Assembly (NCBI RefSeq): GCF_932526225.1
Contig: NC_064038.1
Coordinates: forward strand, 6,246,741-6,310,740
Origin: Nematostella vectensis
Lineage: Eukaryota > Cnidaria > Anthozoa > Actiniaria > Edwardsiidae
Length of the DNA: 64,000 bases
Direction of reading: 5' to 3'
A model generated the notes under the pieces. The model saw nothing but the letters and a program-made list of their open reading frames with translations, searched no databases and was not told the DNA's origin. Shown here in pieces: positions 31,611 through 43,389 of this stretch. Position numbers and translations under genes: made by a program. Positions within the stretch are counted from its first letter, which is position 1; each line of letters opens with the position of its first letter.

Positions 31611-34600
31611 TTATTGTAGCGACACTTTTTGAGTAAAACTCCACATACTTTTAGAAGATTCATCTTCTGCATCCTGCATAGCGTTTGCTCTTTCTCTTCC
31701 AAGCTAAAAGTAAATAAAACAAGTTATGATTATGTCAACGCTATGGCTCGCCATTCATTAATAAAAAAATCAATAATACTTAATAAAGAAATTATGATGA
31801 AATGCTTCATAAGGGGGAATAAGAGTATAAACCTAGCCTCGTCCCTAGGTTACTCGGCGAGCCTGTCACGATCTGCATGGTTATGACGTCACTGGCACTT
31901 GCTGCTCTAAGTCAGCATAAAGAGCGGCCGCCATATTGAAAAGAGTGAGTGCGCGCGCAAAGCATCATGGAGTGGACAGCAAATGAATAGCCTGGGGACG
32001 AGGCTAGTATAAACCCACATGTTAGAACCCAACCTGAACTTTTTAGGCTAAAATGTCCTATCTGTTGCGTTAGGTTCCCGTGAGGATTTCGCCACAAACC
32101 GTATAACAATCCAACGATGTGTAAAGATATATTTATTCGATTTCTGTGGCGTATCCGATCGTGTTTTCTGATTCTCAAAGTCCTGGTTAGCTGTAGGTTT
32201 TGTAATCGTACTGGTTAGCTGTATTTCAGAGTTCCGATCTCGGTTACTGTTGATCTGACTGATTTACAATGGATTATAATCACGTGGTTGAAATCGATAT
32301 TAACGAAACTGTCACTTGTCACTTATGTAATAGATTTATGCCGAAACACTATCTAAACACCCCTTTGTACATAAAATACAATAAAAGCTAAGGCCTAGAT
32401 AAAAAAAAAACTCTTTGAAAAAATAAAGCTTGTAAAGTTGTTATTTTTGCTTATGGAAAATCATCATTATTTTTGATTATCGAAAAGTGTCTAAAAAAAA
32501 AATTAAAACAAAAACTAAACAGCATGGAGCTATGGTGCTCAACTAATGCTCAGGATATGCATTGATTATTGTATGATGGCTATAGCCTCCTTCGCATGTC
32601 GCGACCTGCCTAAACATGCCTGCGAGGGAGGCTGGTGTCACTGCTTAAAAATGTTCCTCGAGTACAGTCTGAGCAGATCCTTATAAAAAAGTTATATTGT
32701 TCATTATATAAATTAAATAATCAGTACCTTCAGATACAGTTTAATCTCCTCAGCTCTTTTCATATAGCGGTCAATCTTAAAACACAAAATACCATTGACA
32801 AATATTAATAAAATCCTAATACATATCAAAAATGCTGAAACATAAGGTAATAAGCCAACATACGTTCAACAATCAAATTTAGGGCCGGGTTACTATCCAT
32901 GTTTTGACCGGGAATCGAACCTGTTTCAGCAGAGGCAAAAGGACCAATAATCTGACGCGCTAACACATTGGGCTACCTCCCCATACGCTGACGAGCTAAC
33001 ACACTGGGCCACCTGTGGTGAGAGACCTAATAGGTTGATGCGCTAACACACTGGGCCACCTGTGATTAGAGGTCCCATACACTGACGCACTAGCACACTG
33101 GTCACCTATGATTCAAAAAGTTACTAGCATATTTGTAGGATGCTGAAAAATGTTTGACACCAAAATATTGGATGCACTCGTCATATTTCTAACAAGAAAG
33201 TAGTTACCTCAGACCGCAAAGCATCCCGGTATATCCCCTTTGGAAGCGCTGGAATGACAGGTAAAGGTTATTAAAGAAAAAGTAAATATAAAAGATCAAA
33301 TAAACAATGTAAAAAAGAAACAAAACAGTACAATGGATGTACTTATTTTTTTCCCAAATCGCCGTAAAAAACCGCAAATTTCCGGAAGAACAATGGATCA
33401 AAAATCTTATTAAAGGATCCGGACATAAGTTTGAGACTTTTTATTGTTATTTCAGTAAAAAAAAGAGACAACACCTTTGCTTTTCTTACTGAAAAATGGT
33501 CTAGTATCCGCCCCTTGGAGGGAGGGGAGGGGCAAATCAAATCCAGGGTGTGTTCTGTCTAGCAACCACTCCCTCTAAGACTAAAATGTAGACGTGTTGC
33601 ATTCTACAGCTGAAGTATGCGCGCCCTAGGTGTCACTGTTGAGGAGTGGTAACAGGTTTTCTAGGGCGACCTGGTATTGACGAAGCGCGCCTAACATGTG
33701 ACTTACTGTTGAGGAGTGGTAACAGGTTTTCTAGTGCGACCTGGTATTGACGAAGCGCGCCTAACATGTGACTTACTGTTGAGGAGTGGTAACAGGTTTT
33801 CTAGTGCGACCTGGTATTGACGAAGCGCGCCTAACATGTGACTTACTGTTGAGGAGTGGTAACAGGTTTTCTAGTGCGACCTGGTATTGACGAAGCGCGC
33901 CTAACATGTGACTTACTGTTGAGGAGTGGTAACAGGTTTTCTAGTGCGACCTGGTATTGACGAAGCGCGCCTAACATGTGACTTACTGTTGAGGAGTGGT
34001 AACAGGTTTTCTAGTGCGACCTGGTATTGACGAAGCGCGCCTAACATGTGACTTACTGTTGAGGAGTGGTAACAGGTTTTCTAGTGCGACCTGGTATTGA
34101 CGAAGCGCGCCTAACATGTGACTTACTGTTGAGGAGTGGTAACAGGTTTTCTAGGGCGACCTGGTATTGACGAAGCGCGCCTAACATGTGACTTACGGTT
34201 GAGGAGTGGTAACAGGTTTTCTAGGGCGACCTGGTATTGACGAAGCGCGCCTAACATGTGACTTACGGTTGAGGAGTGGTAACAGGTTTTCTAGGGCGAC
34301 CTGGTATTGGCGAAGCGCGCCTAACATGTGACTTACTGTTGAGGAGTGGTAACAGCTTTTCTAGAGCGACCTGGTATTGGCGAAGGGCCCCCTCGTAGTG
34401 CTCGTGTTCATCCTAGTGTGACACCTCAATATTATTAGTACATCCACCGAAATCTTGCAGGTAGGGACTAATGAACTTACACGCTATTGACAGATAGCAA
34501 CACAAACACAAACGGATGGCTACACGGCCATACAGACAGATGGACGGACGGATGAGCGAACTGGGGCGTGGGGTACACAGACCCGTTGGGTACACAGGGG

Positions 34601-34866
34601 GGAGGGGGATGCAAAATCCGAAAAAGTGGACCTAATTTTTCCAGGTGTGGGTGGCGGGGTTGAGTTTTTTGATAAAATCTGACAACCCTCGAAATAAGGA
34701 AAAGGATTTTTTGTGCCTTGCAGTATCTCCAAGGGGCATTTATTGTCGGATTTGGCTCCAAAAAATTTTTATCTTATTCGCTTATGCTTATAGTTTGTCT
34801 ACAAATGGCACGCCTATTGCGAACCGGAAGTGGACTTTCCGCCGTTGTAGGTGTGTTGGGGAACCC

Positions 34867-34905
<39 letters not shown>

Positions 34906-37900
34906 TGGGTACTGAACTGGAATGAGACACACAGACAAATTTACTGTGGGACCGACACATGGACGTGTAGACAAGCAAATAGAGCGAATGAAGCTGATAT
35001 ATTGACAACACAATTACCCTAATTTCTGCAAGTTCAGCGAGACGAAGCGCCTCCTGAAGTCTGCGGTTTTCTTTTGCAAACGAAGCTAAAAGCAGAGCAA
35101 ATAATACTGTTAGAGCAAACAGCGAGACGGGGCCACATGGAGCTCTTACGATTTGAAAAAAGTTCGTAAGGATTGAGTTTCTCTTGATTTGGGTTTTTAG
35201 TACGTATGTATGTATTATTTTTCTGCTTCTTTCCATCGAGCGCTCTCACTGTTCTCTCATTGGTTAGTGGTTTAACAGCGGTTCTGGCAGCAAAAAAGCT
35301 TCCGCGACACCGTAGAGTTGAGCTCCCTTTGTCTGATAAGATGGTCTAAAAACATTGCGTTTTTGGTTAAAAGCCATGGCACCTAGGGGCATAAAGGGGG
35401 ATAGTGGTTGTAGTATGTTGGTAAAAAGTTGGTATTCGTACCATGGCATCTAGGCTGAAGGGTAGGTATAAGAAGGGGATAGTGGACAGGGGATAGTTGG
35501 CAGGGGATAGTTGGCAGGGGATAGTGGGTAGGGAAGGGGATAGTTGGTAGGGAAGGGTATAGTTGGTAGGGAAGGGGATAGTGGGTAAGGAAGGGGATAG
35601 TGGGTAGGGAAGAGGATAGTGGGTAAGGAAGGGGATAGTGGGTAAGGAAGGGGATAGTGGGTAGGGAAGAGGATAGTGGGTAAGGAAGGGGATAGTGGGT
35701 AGGGAAGGGGATAGTGGGTAGGGAAGAGGATAGTGGGTAAGGAAGAGGATAGTGGGTAGGGAAGGGGATAGTGGGTAAGGAAGGGGATAGTGGGTAAGGA
35801 AGGGGATAGTGGGTAGGGAAGAGGATAGTGGGTAGGGTAGGGGATAGTGGGTAGGGAAGGGGATAGTGGGTAGGGGATAGTGGGTAGGGAAGGGGATAGT
35901 GGGCAGGGGATAGTTGGTAGGGAAGGGGATAGTGGGCAGGGGATAGTTGGTAGGGAAGTGAATAGTTGGCAGGGGATAGTTGGTAGGGAAGGAGATAGTG
36001 GGTAGGGAAGAGGATAGTGAGTAAGGAAGGGGATAGTGGGTTGGAAAGGGGATAATGGGTAGGAAAGAGGATAGTGGGTAGGAAAGGGGATAGTGGGTAG
36101 GGAAGGGGATAGTGGGTAGGGAAGGGGATAGTGGGTAGGGAAGGGGATAGTGGGTAGGAAAGGAGATAGTGGGTAGAAAAGGGGATAGTGGGTAGGGAAG
36201 GGGAATGTTGGTAGGGAAGGGGATAGTGGGTAGGGAAGGGGATAGTGGGTAGGGAAGGGGATAGTGGGTAGGGAAGGGGATAGTGGGTAGTGAAGGGGAT
36301 AGTGGGTAGGGAAGGGGATAGTGGGTAGGGAAGGGGATACTGGGTAGGAAAGTTGATAGTGGGTAGGAAAGGGGATAATGGGTAGAAAAGAGGATAGTGG
36401 GTAGGGAAGGGGATAGTGGGTAGGAAAGGGGATAGTGGGTAGGGAAGGGGATAGTGGGTAGGGAAGGGGAATGATGGTAGGGAAGGGGATAGTGGGTAGA
36501 GAAGGGGATAGTTGGCAGGGGATAGTTGGTAGGGAAGAGGATAGTTGGCAGGGGATAGTTGGTAGGGAAGGGGATAGTGGGTAGGGAAGGGGATAGTGGG
36601 TAGGAAAGGAGATAGTGGGTAGGAAAGGGGATAATGGGTAGGGAAGGGGATAGTGGGTAGGAAAGGAGATAGTGAGTAGGAAAGGGGATAATAGGTGGGG
36701 CAGGGGATAGTGGGTAGGAAAGAGGATAGTGGGTAGGGAAGGGGATAGTGGGTAGGGAAGGGGATAATAGGTAGGGGAGGGGATAGTGGGTAGGAAAGAG
36801 GATAGTGGGTAGGGAAGGGGATAGTGGGTAGGGAAGGGGATAGTTGGTAGGGAAGGCGATAGTGGGTAGGGAAGGGGATAGTTGGCAGGGGATAGTTGGT
36901 AGGGAAGGGGATAGTGGTTAGGGAAGGGGATAGTTGGCAGGGGATAGTTAGTAGGGAAGGGGATAGTTGGCAGGGGATAGTGGGTAGGGAAGGGGATAGT
37001 GGGTAGGAAAGGAGATAGTGGGTAGGAAAGGGGATAGTGGGTAGGAAAGGAGATAGTGGGTAGGAAAGGGGATAATGGGTAGAAAAGAGGATAGTGGGTA
37101 GGGAAGGGGATAGTGGGTAGGGAAGGGGATAGTGGGTAGGGAAGGGGATAGTGGGTAGGAAAGGGGATAATGGGTAGAAAAGAGGATAGTGGGTAGGGAA
37201 GGGGATAGTGGGTAGGGAAGGGGATAGTGGGTAGGAAAGGGGATAATGGGTAGAAAAGGGGATAGTGGGTAGGAAAGGGGATAATGGGTAGAAAAGAGGA
37301 TAGTGGGTAGGGAAGGGGATAGTGGGTAGGGAAGGGGATAGTGGGTAGGGAAGGGGATAGTGGGTAGGGAAGGGGAATGTTGGGAAGGAGATAGTGGGTG
37401 GGAAAGAGGATAATGGGTAGGGGAGAGGATAATGGGTAGGGGAGAGGATGGTGGGTAGGGGATAGTTGGTGGTAAAGGTATTGTCAGGTAGGCATTACCC
37501 CCTACCGGACATCCAGCCTACAAGCCTGAAACTAGTCTACTAACCAAGAAGTTGGTCAGGTGAGCTTGTGAAGTCTTTGCCGGGTACACATTCCTTCCGC
37601 ATCTTCAGGTACTGCTTTAGTTCTTCTGCACGATTCATGTATTCAACAACCTACCCAAGCAATGAAAATGTGTCAACCCTGAAACCAAACCCAAACCATA
37701 ATAACCCAACCCTAACCCTAGGCCAAGTCCTAGCCCTAACCCTAACTCTTACCCTATCTATAGGCCTATCTAGCCCATCCAAAATAAGCTGCAGTTCAAT
37801 GACACTAGAATCTACTATTAAACCAAATCAATAAACCAAAATAGGAGCTACAAAAGTTAACAGTATAATGTTTCTTGTTAAATACTTGTGCTACTGTGCA

Positions 37901-40900
37901 AATGAAGTACACCATGAATAAAATAAAATTTCCTTGTTAACATACCCTTTCCCTTAGATGAGTTTTCTTGACGGGATCTGTCTCGTCTATAATACAATGG
38001 AAAAAAGAATATTTCTGACGATGATGAATAAAACATTTCTAATCAAAGCAGAAAAACTAACACATCCTATTCACAACAGATGACAACATATTTTAACACT
38101 ACTGATTGACATACTCTAGCTAAGAGAGGCTCAGTAAAGCCACACATTAACTTTTGTTTTCCATTCTACATTGAAAACAAATAGTTGATGAAGTTTTGAA
38201 ATGATAATCTAAAAACAAAGTTTAAACCTTATTGATCAAATTTAATCGAAAATACCACAAAAGCTATGTCCACTTAGCCGATGGAAATGGATGCTTTCTC
38301 ACACATTTGCTAGGACGACGAAATGGTGCTGAAAGAGACTCTTTAATGTGATTGGTTGAGATGGCGAAGCCATTCTGCCATAATAAATCATTTTCAGCAG
38401 AAACATCTAACTAAATAATAAATAAATTGGAGTAGCTAATCACTCTCATCGCAGCAAGATGCTGAATTACAAGAGCACAGATTCAGACGTGTTCGAGTTG
38501 AAGGCATGGGAAGGTGTCTCAGGTAGCTGCTACATATCATGTCTGACCACGGATATCACAGCTAAGATCTGAATTGTTAAAAAACCCTCTGTTGAGCAAA
38601 TGCGAGACCAACTAACTCAACTCACGTTGGAACCGGAAATAAACCCAGAACCCAGCGGTGAGAGGCACAGGCACTAGAGAGCGACGCTCTGCCACATAGG
38701 CTCCAATTATCGGTGTCTGAATTAATAGTGTTGGCAGTAAACAGTATTCATATTGTTATGTACCAAATCTATATTTGATTATTTCTACTCACATTCGACT
38801 GCAGGCACAAAGTATTCCATGGCCTGACAATAAAGCTGAGCAGCTTCCTTATGAGAGCCATCTTTGTCTAGCGAGACCGCCTCACTTACGATTCCAACCT
38901 GGCAATGAAGAAAATTAAACTACCAAAAGATATATGACAATAAAGCTATGCACTCCCTCATGATAGGTGACTTGAACTTAGAAATCACCTGATTTTTTTA
39001 GTAGCAAAATTATCACCCAAAAATAGACAAAGAAATGGAAACTTTCAGACTTATTCTTAACCGCTGAATACTGTAAGTTGCATTTTGTTGTTGTATACTG
39101 CGGCAAAAGACATTGCTCCCAAAAGTCACGAGGAAAGTGGTGGTTTCAAGGGGAGTGGATTTCAAAAGGTGACTCCCCCAATCCAGGCACGTTCCTAGGG
39201 AGGGTACGCATGGTGCTTTCCCCCTTGGGTTGTTTCTTTTTGAAGGAATGTCAAATACCATCCTTCTCCATATGATACTGGGCACCCCAGCTTCCCTTCA
39301 GAAAATCCTGGGTTAGCAACTACAATCCATCTCACTTTTCCCCCCTTATCCATTCTGTGAGAGGCGGCCATGTTAATGCACATAGCATAAAAAAGTTACG
39401 TACAGCTTTTTGTAGACTTGTTGAGGACGGCATGTGTTCCATGTCGATAAACGGGTGTATAAAGAAAGCTTCAAAGGATATTCTCTGCTTGGGGTCCCTT
39501 TGGAGTAAAGCGATAAGGAGATCTCGGCAGTCCGCAGACACTCTTGGACCTGGGGGGAGCTAAAAACATTTTTAACTCTGTGGACAGGTTAAAAAGCCAG
39601 GGAGGGAGACCTTCCCTACTTGGGATATGCTTCTAACAAATCCACTGGCTGGTGTTGGGAATGCATGAAGTACCTTGATGGGTTCTGATGAGCGTAATTT
39701 GGCTTCCAGCTCTACAAAAGTCTTTGACTTGAATGGAGGCTCACCAAATAAAGTTTCTGGAAAAAAATTGAATGTTATAATATGTTATAGTCATGACCCT
39801 GAGATACACCATTAAGTCAATAAATTTTTAAGGTGATCGTGCATTTCCCATTGCTGCACCCCGACTGTGGAATAGTCTTCCGGATGAAGTAAGTTGCACT
39901 AGTTCTCTAGGTAGTTTTAAAAAGGCACTTAAGACATTTTTATTTAAGAAGCGCTTAATTTATAATCAATATATATATTCCTTTAATTTTTATCATAGGT
40001 CTATTGTAATTATATTATTCATAGTTTTATCATAATATTAATTATAGTTTGGCATTTGTTACAAGTTTTATTTACTCGATGTAATGCGCAGTTGAAAATT
40101 TTTATATTGATAATTGCGCAATATAAATGCAATAAATTATTATTATTGTTATTAATTAATTATTATTATTATTAATAAATTATAGTCTTAGATGTGTAAC
40201 CTATGAATCTTTCAATTTTAAGTCATTATTACCACAAAGCTTTTTTTTAAATTACTTTCTGTACACTCTGAGCATAGACAACAGATTACAATGTATGTAA
40301 AACGCAGGGGAAGATCAAGAAGGGGGGAGGGTGCCATCTCAATTTTCTAAAAGAAATAACAGTAGGGGAGTGGAGGGGTGTGCACATATATAATATAAAA
40401 GACACATGGCCAGAGGTAAATTTGTGGATTTTAGCACCCATACAATCTAAAGGAAGAATAACTTTAAGGAGGACCCCCCAGAACTCCCCCTGGATCCCAC
40501 ATGGAATGATATAATCACACACTCATAATACAGTACCATAGAGAATGACACCAACAGACCAAAGATCAACAGAGGCGTCATATGATTGACAGCATATCAT
40601 CTCTGGTGCCTGCCGAACATACAATCAACAATATAAACCTCTTGGAACAAAAATTTTCATGGGACCTTTGGTTTCTTATATTAAGACAACAACAAGATAT
40701 GTTCAGTTCAATATCTGATGAAGGTTTTATTAAACAGATCACTTCTGTCAATGTGCTGAATGGATATGTATACTGTACAATTTAGCACTACACTTTAAAA
40801 TTGTTTATATATTTATGAGAAAAGCAAGAAAAAGAAACAAAGATAACTTTGTACTTTACCATATAAAGAGGTGATCCACGGATATTGCTAGCCTCAGAAT

Positions 40901-43389
40901 TGGGATGCAACTTTTGAGCAAAACCAAAATCTAGAAAAAAAAAGCAAAGCACATTTTGAAGTCTTCAGCTTTAGAGCTTCTGACTGTTGCTATGTGATTT
41001 GAGGGAGTCATTCACTGATTTAACATAGTTCTGGGGAGGACAGATATTTTTTTTAAAAGTTGGAAGAGTAAGAGCTACTACGTATTTTCCCTTCATATTC
41101 TGTAATCCATGACATTATTCAGAAATTGTGTTCTTTCTTACTTTTCCTAAACCTCCTTAACCTGATCAGTATTTTAGCATTTCTATCCCAACATTTCAGT
41201 TCCCCTCAAGTTTCTGTATCACAATCATAAAAAAAGTAAGAATACAGGAGATAAAGGTACAGGATATAATTACCTGCTATCCTAAGCAAATGGTTGTGGC
41301 GGAAAGACAGCAGGAGTCTCAAGCATAGTTAATACTCACCAGCTATTTTGAGCACAGGGTTGTGGCGAGAAGACAGGAGGAGGTTCTGTGGCTTCAGATC
41401 CATGTGGGCCACATCATAGCTGCGCATGTATTGAAGGGCACAAGCTGTTTAGAAAAGCACACCATCATGGCTCTAACAGTGACATTGTCAGGGTAACTAC
41501 TAAGGGTCTGTGTGAACCACAGGAAACAGAGTACAGTTAGTAGCTCCAAGCCAAAGGCAGACACACATAATTGCACAGAATTGTTTTTTTTAAAATTCAA
41601 TTGCTAGAGGATAGCTACCAGCACAGTATTTAGATGTATGCAACCACCCTTACAGTAGGCTCTGTTTCAAGAATACATTTTACTAAAAAAAAATGTAGCA
41701 GGTGCATTTCCAGGATTTCTTTAAGGGGGAGGGGGGGTGCACAGTCATACGGTAGGTGTCATACGGAAAAAAGGAAGAATTTCACGATCCTTTAATAGCC
41801 CACACACACACCCCCTGTGTAGTGCCTTTTTAGTACAGAGCACAAGCTGTGTGAAGAAACAAACCAGAGCTCTGACATTGTTAGGGTATATCTACTTAAA
41901 GCTTTTTGTTAAGCACAGGGCAGTTGTTTGGAAAAGAACACTCTCACAGTTCCTAGATTGCAATAGGGTAACTACTTTCTAGCCAAATGGGGTTCAGTTT
42001 AGCGGTGCTCAAATCAAACCTGAACTTACCTAGCTGTCTCAGGAATTTTCTGGCCATTCGTTCTGGTAAAGCTCTTTTACTGTGAATAAACCTGGATAAA
42101 TCCCCACCACCACAGTACTCCATGATCAAGAAGATGTGGTTCTCATCCCACTGAAGATTTAAACAGGGTTTTGATAAGAGAGAGAGAGTATCTTTTGTAA
42201 CGATGAACATGGATAACAGCCTGCTTGCAGGAAGTGGACTGTGCTTTTATTCCTCAGAACAATCAGACACAAAGATAATAATCAAAAACCAAACAAATAC
42301 CTGGAAATCTTTGAGCTGCACAATGTGCTCATGCTCCAGGTTCCTCAACAACTCTATTTCTGTCAGAAGATTTTCTGTCGCTGCCTTGGACAATGTTTTC
42401 TTTTTTATGCATTTGATAGCAACTACATCTCTATTGTCTCCCTACAAAAAACAATTACATTTTCTAAAACCCTTAGCTTAAATAAACCGAGTAATCTTTT
42501 GTAATGATTTGTTGGCAAAATCTTAGCAAATAAAGATTTTTCAGGGGGAGGGGCTTTGGGAGTCAGTGCCAGCCTCATCAGCCACAATTAGGTCGCCCTT
42601 ACCATGTCAAAAACAAGATATTATATAAACTATATAATTTTAGTTCACCAAAATCTGGACTTCCAGTTTTTGGTAATACTCTGGTTAACGATCACAACTA
42701 TTTGGGTATTTATTTTCCCAACAACTATATTTTAAGTACATTTCAAACACGGTCCCCAAGAGGAGGAAGTTGTCTAAGCACTTTTGTTCCCCTGCCCCGC
42801 TTGAAATCATGACAGTCATTCAAATGTTGAGCTTTTGATATGACGAATCAAATACCGTATTTGTAAAAATAAAAAGTCTGCATCAAGTCAGTTTTGACTA
42901 CTCACAATCTATTGAACGGACTAAATTAGTAAGTTGTCTGAGTCAACGTTGAACCTAATGTATTTGTGATGATAAAAATAGTTAACAAGGCAAGAGCATT
43001 CTCATATCTTTTACATTACTATTGGCCCAGCCAATCATACTCAAATTACATCTCACAATTTGCAAAAATAAAATAAAAAATAAAGAAATAAGATAATTTC
43101 AAAATCAATGATAGCCAATAACAACAAAGGTGCCCTTCTTTTTCTTATCTATAAGATAGTATGATATAAATAGATTTGACGTAAGAAATCTCCTTCAAAA
43201 CGTGAACAAACTTCCGCCTTTGATCACATATGAAAACGTGGCAACACAGTAAAACAGATACCTTAGCACAGTAGCTACCTTTTTAAAGGCTTTATAGACA
43301 GTAGCATACGATCCCTGGCCAAGTTTTTCTGCCACCACGAAGTTATTTATCTTCGGAGGCGGCACAACTTTCACTCCAGAGGCCGCCAT
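31611..43389 (-). CDS. ULK3: Serine/threonine kinase ULK3 (kinase plus two MIT domains)
   Basis: Sixteen exons on the minus strand join in phase to 479 residues (human ULK3 is about 472): 43279-43389, 42301-42441, 42030-42150, 41340-41444, 40860-40930, 40537-40609, 39674-39756, 39404-39559, 38793-38898, 37946-37986, 37545-37650, 35018-35085, 34337-34412, 33208-33248, 32728-32775, 31611-31703. The kinase domain has [11 protein letters not shown] (Gly loop, about 24-34), VAIK (Lys47), HMDLKPQN (Asp140; the HRD Arg is Met) and DFG at 160-162. It also has a GSPLYMAPEM activation end and [11 protein letters not shown] domain 1 covers about 288-350 and MIT domain 2 about 372-449 (ends [13 protein letters not shown]). 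The tail ends KVSLQ, like human ULK3. ULK3 acts in autophagy, Hedgehog signalling and the abscission checkpoint, binding ESCRT-III through the MIT domains. Exons 4 and 13 have duplicated donors. Confidence 0.95.
31833..32007. mobile_element. MITE family D with 7-bp target duplication
   Basis: Terminal inverted repeats CTAGCCTCGTCCCTAGG and CCTGGGGACGAGGCTAG. The flanking direct repeat TATAAAC (31826-31832 and 32008-32014) is a target-site duplication. The 7-8 bp size suggests a hAT- or P-like origin. It lies in the last ULK3 intron. Confidence 0.85.
32583..32637. repeat. Short foldback, AGCCTCCTTCGCA
   Basis: AGCCTCCTTCGCATG and CATGCCTGCGAGGGAGGCT are inverted around a short spacer in ULK3 intron 15. 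Probably a solo MITE end pair. Confidence 0.6.
32885..33115 (-). mobile_element. tRNA-derived SINE with repeated A-box-like segment
   Basis: The reverse complement contains GGTAGCCCAATGTGTTAGCG (A-box-like) and GGTTCGATTCCCGGTC (B box), as in a tRNA gene. The acceptor stem does not pair cleanly, so it is a SINE head rather than a functional tRNA. The segment CGCTAACACACTGGGCCACC (plus strand) recurs three more times, so the A-box end is tandemly repeated. It sits in ULK3 intron 14. Confidence 0.65.
33631..34400 (-). repeat. ULK3 exon 13 donor minisatellite, eleven 70 bp units
   Basis: Unit starts at 33631, 33701, 33771, 33841, 33911, 33981, 34051, 34121, 34191, 34261 and 34331. The last is the real 3' end of exon 13 with its donor. 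Each unit holds about 54 bp of exon-13-like sequence and 16 bp of intron (GTAAGTCACATGTTAG on the minus strand). Six units are identical. Units 33631 and 34121 onward carry variants, and the outermost (33631) has a mutated donor. The exon 13 coding part encodes [17 protein letters not shown] of MIT domain 2. Confidence 0.95.
34867..34904. repeat. Poly-C tract (about 37 bp)
   Basis: Uninterrupted C run on the plus strand in ULK3 intron 12, so G on the transcribed RNA. Proline- and glycine-run ORFs here are artefacts. Confidence 0.9.
35458..37480. repeat. 2 kb G-rich minisatellite, GGGGATAGTGGGTAGGGAA
   Basis: About 100 variant copies of a roughly 19 bp unit, GATAGTGGGTAGGGAAGGG, with shorter variants containing GATAGTTGGCAGGG. 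It fills ULK3 intron 11. On the coding (minus) strand it is C-rich. The plus strand has closely spaced GGG/GGGG runs able to form G-quadruplexes. Confidence 0.95.
37700..37755. repeat. Telomere-like CCCTAA repeats, degenerate
   Basis: CCCAACCCTAACCCTAGGCC and TAGCCCTAACCCTAACTCTT lie in ULK3 intron 10, next to exon 11. They match the animal telomere repeat TTAGGG on the other strand. Confidence 0.65.
38575..38710 (-). mobile_element. tRNA-derived SINE remnant
   Basis: The reverse complement reads GAGCCTATGTGGCAGAGCGT (A-box-like) and GGGTTCTGGGTTTATTTCCGG (degenerate B box). No clean cloverleaf, so it is a SINE remnant in ULK3 intron 9. Confidence 0.5.
39833..40165 (+). mobile_element. LINE 3' end (RT C-terminus, 3' UTR, ATT tail)
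   Basis: A plus-strand frame encodes [18 protein letters not shown]...[14 protein letters not shown], the conserved C-terminal segment seen in L2/CR1/Rex-type LINE reverse transcriptases. AT-rich 3' UTR follows, then an (ATT)n tail near 40135-40185. It is a 5'-truncated insertion in ULK3 intron 6, antisense to the gene. Confidence 0.8.
41272..41322 (-). repeat. Partial duplicate of ULK3 exon 4 end with donor
   Basis: A degenerate copy of the last 50 bp or so of exon 4, offset by 66 bp. In the exon frame it reads [14 protein letters not shown] where the exon reads [14 protein letters not shown], and it ends in a GTAATT donor-like site at 41273. No acceptor precedes it and the intervening frame has a stop, so it is probably not an exon. 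Confidence 0.75.

Noticed and set aside
32890-32990. Functional tRNA gene on the minus strand
   Set aside because: A and B boxes are present but the acceptor and anticodon stems do not form a cloverleaf; better explained as a SINE head.
34321-34337. 16-nt GT...AG spacers as true introns
   Set aside because: Sixteen nucleotides is far below the known minimum for animal introns. The in-frame property is reported as a finding, but direct splicing of each spacer is unlikely.
33631-34400. CRISPR-like regular array (70 bp units)
   Set aside because: Units are identical throughout with no variable spacers, and they derive from a ULK3 exon edge in a eukaryotic intron.
34645-35022. Proline-run and glycine-run ORFs
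   Set aside because: They read through a poly-C tract in a ULK3 intron; only 35018-35085 on the minus strand is coding.
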